From an uncultured Chloroflexota bacterium (GTDB lineage: Bacteria; Chloroflexota; Anaerolineae; Promineifilales; Promineifilaceae), in NCBI GenBank assembly GCA_937958365.1, contig CALFEW010000935.1:1-18261 (forward strand): a stretch of DNA of 18,261 bases. The letters run 5' to 3'. Positions 14,578-18,261 of the stretch are shown piece after piece (within the stretch, counting starts at the first letter, position 1; each line of letters starts with the position of its first letter). The position numbers were made by a program, and so were the translations under genes. Below the pieces are notes generated by a model that did not search any database, was not told the DNA's origin, and saw nothing but the letters and a program-made list of their open reading frames with translations.

Positions 14578-14594
14578 ACCTTTTTTCAGGAGAC

Positions 14595-15062
14595 TCACGC
14601 TTCCGCCAAAACGAAAATCGAGCGCTGCCCGCTGCGCACAAAGTGCTGCTGATAGGCCGGCCACATTTGCACCAACTGCGGCCAGTAGAGGGTTGTCTCT
14701 TCCTCGGTAGCTTCTCTGGCATGGAAACGGCCGTTCCATCCCCCAATTTGCACGTCAACAACAGGCTGGGCGCGAATGTTCAGCGTCCACGGGTTGGGTC
14801 GTTCAAAACCGGGATTCACATTGCAGAGAATGAGGCGACGGCCGTCGCGCAGATAAAAGACCGGCGTGGTGCGCGGCTGCCCTGTTTTGCGCCCGGTCGT
14901 GGTGAGCAACAAGGTGGGCGCCAGAGGATGGCCAGAGGTGAGGAAACGGCCGTGTGTCCACCGATACAACCGGCGGTCCAGCGGCGTCACCACATGCTTG
15001 ATAGCCCACACCCCAAGGCGTGTACCGCCTAAACGTTTCAGAATTCCAGCGTTTATCATCAA
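14595..15062 (-). CDS. Deazaflavin (F420)-dependent nitroreductase family protein
   Basis: A 155-residue protein of the Ddn/DUF385 split-barrel family, whose members use F420H2 or related flavins to reduce quinones, nitro compounds or activated alkenes. Visible: a short N-terminal helical stretch, the cofactor-phosphate motif LLLTTTGRKTGQPRTTPVFY (start about residue 51), DGRRLILCNVNPG, NPWTLNIRAQPVVDVQIGG and a C-terminal TLYWPQLVQMWPAYQQHF. It is complete in length. Start is ATG 15062 or the adjacent ATG 15059; the ribosome site is weak. It follows the small membrane protein by 27 bp on the same strand. Its presence implies an F420-type cofactor in the host, known in several Chloroflexota; the substrate is unknown. 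Confidence 0.88.
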   Translation of the reverse strand: MMINAGILKRLGGTRLGVWAIKHVVTPLDRRLYRWTHGRFLTSGHPLAPTLLLTTTGRKTGQPRTTPVFYLRDGRRLILCNVNPGFERPNPWTLNIRAQPVVDVQIGGWNGRFHAREATEEETTLYWPQLVQMWPAYQQHFVRSGQRSIFVLAEA

Positions 15063-15089
15063 AACCGCTACGTCGTGCAGGTCGTCAGC

Positions 15090-15356
15090 TCATTCTTTGT
15101 GCATATTGGCCTGCATGTTAACGCCTTTATTGCCGCCCAACGTGATCATCAGGCCCAGGATAAAGCCAAAGTTGTACCATTTCCCATTGTTGTGGGCTTC
15201 ATACACGCCCACGTTGTCCTTAAACAACGACATCACAAGGGCAAACGGCGCAATCAGGCCATGCCACAGCCCGCGCCCAAACCCGGCAATTTCGCCCTTT
15301 TCGTTGGCTGTGTTTTCTAACTCATTCTTACCGACGGCCGTAAATTTTTCTTTCAT
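15090..15356 (-). CDS. Small conserved-looking membrane protein
   Basis: An 88-residue protein with a clear AGAGGTG ribosome site before ATG 15356. A charged N-tail is followed by a membrane-interacting segment LWHGLIAPFALVMSLF (about 30-45), a loop NVGVYEAHNNGKWYN and a second hydrophobic segment FGFILGLMITLGG (about 63-75). The sequence style, with conserved-looking WHG, PF and NNGKWYNFGF, resembles small hypothetical proteins frequent in Chloroflexota and Bacteroidota. No function is known to me. It is co-directional with the nitroreductase-like gene. Confidence 0.8.
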   Translation of the reverse strand: MKEKFTAVGKNELENTANEKGEIAGFGRGLWHGLIAPFALVMSLFKDNVGVYEAHNNGKWYNFGFILGLMITLGGNKGVNMQANMHKE

Positions 15357-15411
15357 GAAACACCTCTTTCTTGTTGTTCCAGCACAATTTGCGGAACTGA
15401 AATTGGAGACA

Positions 15412-15458
15412 GGAGATTAGAGACCGGAGATTGAACCAGTCCCCGATCCCTAGTCTCC
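15412..15458. repeat. Imperfect inverted repeat, GGAGATTAGAGACC type
   Basis: GGAGATTAGAGACCGG (15412-15427) matches the reverse complement of 15443-15458 at 13 of 16 positions. GGAGA-type units also repeat directly just upstream (GGAGAC at 15405-15410). It fills the spacer between the flavodoxin and the small membrane protein. It looks like a degenerate mobile hairpin repeat and might act as a weak terminator. Confidence 0.5.
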
Positions 15459-15496
15459 CACAAGTTAATTAATCCGCAATCCTTATCAGCAGGAAA

Positions 15497-15973
15497 TCAT
15501 ACCCGAAGGACGATTTGCCCGGCCCAGGCGGTGGCGCGTTCCAGTTCGCCATCTTTGAGCGGCCCCTGTTCCCCGGTGACGAGAAACCCTTCCGGTGATG
15601 CCAAAAGATTGCCGCCCTTCTTTTCCAACGCTTTGGCAATGGTATTGGCCGCGTAACCACCTTTGTCTACGATGAAGCGAAAAACAGATGAATCAATTGT
15701 CGTCAAGTCAATTCGGGTATCGAAGGCGGCCACGCCAATGCCCGCCAGTTGATCTTTGGCAAGGGCATTCAGCAACTGCGAGATGCCTTCCGTGGGGCGA
15801 AAGCCGCGCGTGGGGGAGCCAATAACCAACACGTCCAACCCGCTCAGGTCTTCGGGTGTGGCCTGGCTTACCGGCAGCACGGCCGTTTGCAGCGCCGCGG
15901 CGATGGCCTGGGCCACTTTTTCCGTGTTGCCAAAAACCGAGTCGTAAACAACCAGAGCTTTCACAGTTGCCAC
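15497..15973 (-). CDS. Flavodoxin
   Basis: A 158-residue single-domain flavodoxin, a soluble FMN electron carrier of the cytoplasm. The FMN phosphate loop is DSVFGNTEKVA (residues 11-21), followed by LDVLVIGSPTRGFRPTEG around residue 46 and VAAFDTRID around residue 81, which correspond to the two loops that hold the flavin ring. Length is normal for the short-chain class. A GTG start at 15973 directly follows the stop of the 59-residue gene (TAAGTG), with AAGGAG only three bases away; the in-frame GTG at 15964 gives a more family-like start, KALVVYDS, at a looser spacing. It may feed electrons to nearby reductases, but no partner is certain. Confidence 0.9.
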   Translation of the reverse strand: MATVKALVVYDSVFGNTEKVAQAIAAALQTAVLPVSQATPEDLSGLDVLVIGSPTRGFRPTEGISQLLNALAKDQLAGIGVAAFDTRIDLTTIDSSVFRFIVDKGGYAANTIAKALEKKGGNLLASPEGFLVTGEQGPLKDGELERATAWAGQIVLRV

Positions 15974-16153
15974 TTACTCCTTGGTCTGTTGCGCCAGATG
16001 CGTCTGGTAGGCTTTCCAGCCAGGACACCAGGTGGTGTGCCAGCGCCATAGACGCGCCCGGAACGATTTGGGGTTAGCTTCGGCTTTGTGGCGCATGGCG
16101 CAGGTTTCACAGGAAAACTCTTTTTTTTCGGTGGTTTGCGGTTCGTTACTCAT
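15974..16153 (-). CDS. Small cysteine-containing protein, 59 aa
   Basis: A 59-residue protein starting at ATG 16153, with AGGAG six bases upstream, and ending one base before the flavodoxin start. It has FSCETCAMRHKAEANPKSF followed by RLWRWHTTWCPGWKAY, that is CxxC plus a third cysteine and several histidines and tryptophans, so it may bind zinc or a redox metal. No membrane helix is clear. The strong ribosome site and the tight link to flavodoxin support a real gene. Family not recognised. Confidence 0.75.
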   Translation of the reverse strand: MSNEPQTTEKKEFSCETCAMRHKAEANPKSFRARLWRWHTTWCPGWKAYQTHLAQQTKE

Positions 16154-16177
16154 GTCAATCTCCTATTTCTGTAAAAG

Positions 16178-16335
16178 TCAAAACATTTTCAAGAAGGATT
16201 TCCAGGTTTGCCCAATCAACTTGTCTCCGGTAAACGCCGCATATACGTCCAGTCCGGCGACGGCCGTCCGGTCAGCAGCGCTCCCCATTCCAGGACGCCC
16301 ACAAAAGGAATCATGCCCAGATTTGTCATGACCAT
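16178..16335 (-). pseudogene. Small membrane-type gene split by a one-base frameshift
   Basis: ATG 16335 with GGAGGG upstream opens MVMTNLGMIPFVGVLEWGALLTG. That frame then degrades and stops at 16216-16218. In the -1 frame the sequence continues sensibly as TAVAGLDVYAAFTGDKLIG and ends with FLKMF at 16178. Adding one base near 16267-16268 gives a uniform 52-residue small hydrophobic protein. Either a one-base deletion or error occurred, or this is a programmed -1 shift; no slippery heptamer is visible. It lies 24 bp upstream of the 59-residue gene. Confidence 0.55.
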
Positions 16336-16532
16336 GCCTGTCCCTCCAGAATTGTGAACGGCCGTATACACCAATCAACAAACCAATACGCCCTGCCTCG
16401 TGAAAAGTTTCACCAACGGAGCCAGTTCAAGCATAAGCGCGCCAGGTTAATAGGACGTTTACAAAGCGATAACATGGGGTTAACGGCCGTATCCCCCGCC
16501 AGTGGTAACATTGTAGCCTGACTGCATCACTC
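16336..16532. promoter_or_regulatory. Divergent spacer with a GTGAAA/TTTCAC palindrome
   Basis: This spacer separates the leftward small-gene operon from the rightward ORF at 16533. It holds the inverted repeat GTGAAAAGTTTCAC (16400-16413) and two ACGGCCGT copies (16358, 16483). No convincing -35/-10 pair was found for either direction, so a regulatory role for the palindrome is a guess. Confidence 0.3.
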
Positions 16533-17009
16533 ATGAACGCACAACCATCCCGACCCACACCTCAACCAGCCCCCGACAGCGATTGGCGACGAGTCACCAT
16601 CGCCGGTTACGCCGTTTGTCTGGCTCCGGGCGTGGACTTGTCGCCGCCGCCGCCACTGCCACGGCCGTTTCGCCTGAAAATCCTCCACCTCAACGACCTG
16701 CACGGCCACCTGGCCCACCTGACGCCCGACGGCCACGAGCCGTTGTTCGCCCGCAGGCGCGGGCCGCTGCCCTACCGCTACACCCCAGAGGACGACACGA
16801 CGCGCTACCGGCTGGCCCCCTGGTGTTACGAATGGGCGGGCGGCTTTTACCACGATTTTCTGGCGACCCACCAGGTTTTGCCGGATTTAAGCGCCTTACT
16901 GCGCCGGTTTCCGGCGGGGTTCACCCCGACCCAGGCCGCCGACGCGGCCGCGTTGGCGCAGTGGCGACTTCTGGGGTATGTATCGCCGGTGATAGGGGCG
17001 GTGGCCTGA
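16533..17009 (+). CDS. Unrecognised ORF with metallophosphatase-like start, possibly chimeric
   Basis: A 158-codon frame from ATG 16533 without a ribosome site. Residues 47-58 (RLKILHLNDLHGHL region) look like the first metal-binding motif of 5'-nucleotidase/2',3'-cyclic phosphodiesterase proteins, but nothing of the remaining metallophosphatase domain, normally over 200 residues, follows. Instead comes an unrelated segment (YRYTPEDDTTRYRLAPWCYE, then FLATHQVLPDLSALLRRFP) ending at 17009. The N-terminus is proline-rich, without a clear export signal. It may be a fusion of two gene fragments left by a deletion, like the transporter remnant at 1-402, or an unknown small protein. It runs convergent to the AraC-type gene. 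Confidence 0.45.
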   Translation: MNAQPSRPTPQPAPDSDWRRVTIAGYAVCLAPGVDLSPPPPLPRPFRLKILHLNDLHGHLAHLTPDGHEPLFARRRGPLPYRYTPEDDTTRYRLAPWCYEWAGGFYHDFLATHQVLPDLSALLRRFPAGFTPTQAADAAALAQWRLLGYVSPVIGAVA

Positions 17010-17045
17010 GTAAAACGGCCGTTGTCTTGTTCTGGCGACAGCGCT

Positions 17046-17915
17046 TCACAGCGGTACGATAGGAATTTCCAGGGTGGCGGACACAGACCCCACAGGCCAT
17101 CTGGTGTAGGCCAAAACCTCCAGTGGGCAGCTGATCTGGTACCCAGACTGCGGCAGCCAGGTCTGATAAATATAGTCATTCAGGAGCTGACGGGCCGCTG
17201 CCGAGGCCGGGGGCGTGAAACAGGCATACAAGCCGGACGGCAATATCTTGCTGACCAGTGCCGGGGAACAAGCGGTGTTGGCGGCTGCTTCCACAGCGGC
17301 CAGGTAGTAGGCGCCGGTTTGGGGATAGTAAGGCAGATAGTGGCGCACAGCCCAGGCCGGCTGCTGCGCCAGCGCCCCGTCTAAACACTCTCGCAGCGTC
17401 TGCCACAGGTGGGGCACGGCCGTTTCCTCTTCATCCACGGCCGTCATCAGCCCGACTAACGTACGCGACGGCCGTTCCACCAACTGCGGTCGCACAATTT
17501 CAGTCTGGCTACGATGGACCAGGTGCGCCAGGGTGAGCGGCGTCATGAAGCAGCGGGGATCAATCCAGCCCGATTTTTGCCACTGACTGGGCAGCAGACC
17601 AAACAGGCGTTTAAAAGCCCGCGAAAATGCTTCTGGGCTGCCAAACTGGCAGTCCAGGGCAACCCCGGTTATACGCGCACCGTCGGCCAGCAAGTGCGCT
17701 GCCTCTGTCAGGCGGCGGCGGACAAGGTAGTCATAAGGGGGGTGATGGGTGACCAGGTTGAAGATGCGGCAAAAGTGGAAGAGCGAGTAGTGGACGGCCG
17801 TAGCCATGTCGGCCACTTTGATGTCATCGTGCAGATGGTTTTCGATGAACTGCACGGCCGTCGCCATCGCCAACTGCGTCGTGGTCACTTCGGGGAATGC
17901 TTCCAGACCAACCAT
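17046..17915 (-). CDS. AraC-family regulator with GyrI-like ligand domain
   Basis: A 289-residue cytoplasmic transcription regulator. The two AraC helix-turn-helix units fill residues 15-112 (AVQFIENHLHDDIKVADMA, YSLFHFCRIF, then DCQFGSPEAFSRAFKRLFG and PSQWQKSG). Residues about 137-289 are a GyrI-like/BmrR-type effector-binding domain that usually binds hydrophobic amphipathic ligands (RPSRTLVGL, ILPSGLYACFTPP, IYQTWLPQSGYQI and a LEIPIVPL end). The order HTH then GyrI is that of Rob/SoxS-type multidrug regulators. ATG 17915 starts two bases after the stop of the upstream gene and has no good ribosome site, so translation is probably coupled. It holds five ACGGCCGT copies (17416, 17437, 17468, 17794, 17854), the densest in the window. 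Confidence 0.9.
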   Translation of the reverse strand: MVGLEAFPEVTTTQLAMATAVQFIENHLHDDIKVADMATAVHYSLFHFCRIFNLVTHHPPYDYLVRRRLTEAAHLLADGARITGVALDCQFGSPEAFSRAFKRLFGLLPSQWQKSGWIDPRCFMTPLTLAHLVHRSQTEIVRPQLVERPSRTLVGLMTAVDEEETAVPHLWQTLRECLDGALAQQPAWAVRHYLPYYPQTGAYYLAAVEAAANTACSPALVSKILPSGLYACFTPPASAAARQLLNDYIYQTWLPQSGYQISCPLEVLAYTRWPVGSVSATLEIPIVPL

Positions 17916-17916
17916 G

Positions 17917-18261
17917 TCACGCTTTCAGGCGGATGGGAACGTAAACGGCCAGGCTCGATTCGTCCAGGCGGTCGAACCCTTTGAAGCTGCCATCGTGATA
18001 CTGGATGTGGTATTGGTGAGCCAGTTCGTAGCCGGATTCGGGCAGCCATTCGCCATAAATTGCCAGTGACCAGTCGCCCACAATTTCCTGGCCGCGCAGG
18101 GTAAAAACGGCGTAGGTGGTGGCCGGCAGCACCTTGACGACTGTTTCCAGAGGGACTGGCGCGCCTGCGGCCAGTTCGACCCCGACAAAAACTTCAAACA
18201 GGCCGGTGTTGCGCGTTTCCTCATTGTAGACGTGGACCTCGCAGGCTGTCCCCGCCCGGGC
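17917..18261 (-). CDS. GyrI-like effector-binding domain protein, 5' end outside window
   Basis: The last 114 codons of a gene that enters from the right edge. It reads through FEVFVGVELAAGAPVPLETV, VLPATTYAVFTLRG, IYGEWLPESGYELAHQYHI and ends SLAVYVPIRLKA. These are the strands of the same GyrI-like ligand domain as in the AraC-type gene that follows two bases later (compare IYQTWLPQSGYQI). It may be a second AraC/GyrI regulator or a stand-alone GyrI-like protein; the missing N-terminus decides. Confidence 0.8.
   Translation of the reverse strand, partial: ARAGTACEVHVYNEETRNTGLFEVFVGVELAAGAPVPLETVVKVLPATTYAVFTLRGQEIVGDWSLAIYGEWLPESGYELAHQYHIQYHDGSFKGFDRLDESSLAVYVPIRLKA

Larger units (their letters stand above)
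112..17861. repeat. Dispersed ACGGCCGT palindrome family (37 or more copies)
   Basis: The perfect 8-bp palindrome ACGGCCGT recurs through the whole window. Start positions read by eye: 112, 279, 1065, 1746, 1855, 2040, 3420, 4533, 5674, 5936, 6689, 6895, 7213, 7708, 8075, 8360, 8825, 9660, 11024, 12076, 13233, 13820, 14727, 14838, 14946, 15334, 15879, 16260, 16358, 16483, 16661, 17015, 17416, 17437, 17468, 17794, 17854. About half are preceded by A, giving AACGGCCGT. At 8821-8836 the palindrome extends to 16 bp and at 14835-14848 to 14 bp. Copies sit both in genes, where they often encode Thr-Ala-Val or Asn-Gly-Arg, and in spacers. At about 58% GC (estimated by eye) roughly 0.5 copies are expected by chance. 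Function is unknown; a HIP1-like signature or a methylation site is inference. Confidence 0.9.

Noticed and set aside
1..18261. tRNA, rRNA or other structured RNA genes
   Set aside because: I saw no cloverleaf-like or rRNA-like sequence by eye; a covariance-model scan would be needed to exclude small RNAs.

Overview
The window reads like a GC-rich genome of the phylum Chloroflexota, outside the classical dehalogenating Dehalococcoidia (Anaerolineae/Ardenticatenia-like is my guess; this is inference). The hints are gene content (a deazaflavin-type nitroreductase, a tungsten aldehyde:ferredoxin oxidoreductase, GAF/HisKA_3 sensor kinase), the protein flavour, and degenerate intergenic repeats of the CACCACGGAGACACGGAG type. 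The octamer palindrome ACGGCCGT occurs at least 37 times by hand count, against roughly 0.5 expected for this composition, in genes and spacers alike. It behaves as a genome signature comparable in style to cyanobacterial HIP1.

Layout. (1) 1-4434, a tungsten/molybdenum region: a broken FecCD-permease/ATPase ABC transporter remnant, a GntR regulator with a periplasmic-binding-protein-like sensor domain, a MoaD-type sulfur carrier overlapping a small partner gene, and, convergent to them across two hairpin repeats, a complete aldehyde ferredoxin oxidoreductase. (2) 4514-5278, the 3' part of a DDE transposase. (3) 13678 down to 5395, all on the minus strand, a reductive-dehalogenase locus in the order small ORF, sensor kinase, NarL-type response regulator, rdhA (Tat-exported corrinoid/2x[4Fe-4S] dehalogenase), rdhB (two-helix anchor), rdhC (NosR/PceC-like FMN-binding polyferredoxin membrane protein), an unknown one-helix protein, apbE (FMN transferase) and a TPR protein. 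Most junctions overlap by a few bases. (4) 13679-14594, a decayed stretch with a terminator-like hairpin, a truncated minus-strand ORF, the tail of a GNAT acetyltransferase and a third hairpin repeat. (5) 16335 down to 14595, a set of small redox-flavoured genes: a frameshifted 52-residue protein, a cysteine-containing 59-residue protein, a flavodoxin, a small membrane protein and a deazaflavin-dependent nitroreductase-like protein. (6) 16533-18261, a possibly chimeric ORF that starts like a metallophosphatase, an AraC/GyrI-domain regulator, and the C-terminal end of a second GyrI-like gene that runs off the window.

Working model. The two-component system senses a signal and switches on its own operon and rdhABC. 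RdhA would be exported folded by Tat and held at the outer face by RdhB. RdhC carries an FMN-binding domain with a TGATVS flavinylation motif and would pass electrons across the membrane to RdhA. The ApbE encoded two genes downstream would attach the FMN. The tungsten region would supply low-potential ferredoxin chemistry independently. Its uptake transporter looks inactivated in this copy. The most interesting object is the self-contained dehalogenase module with its own flavinylation enzyme, an unknown extra membrane component and a NarL-type switch.
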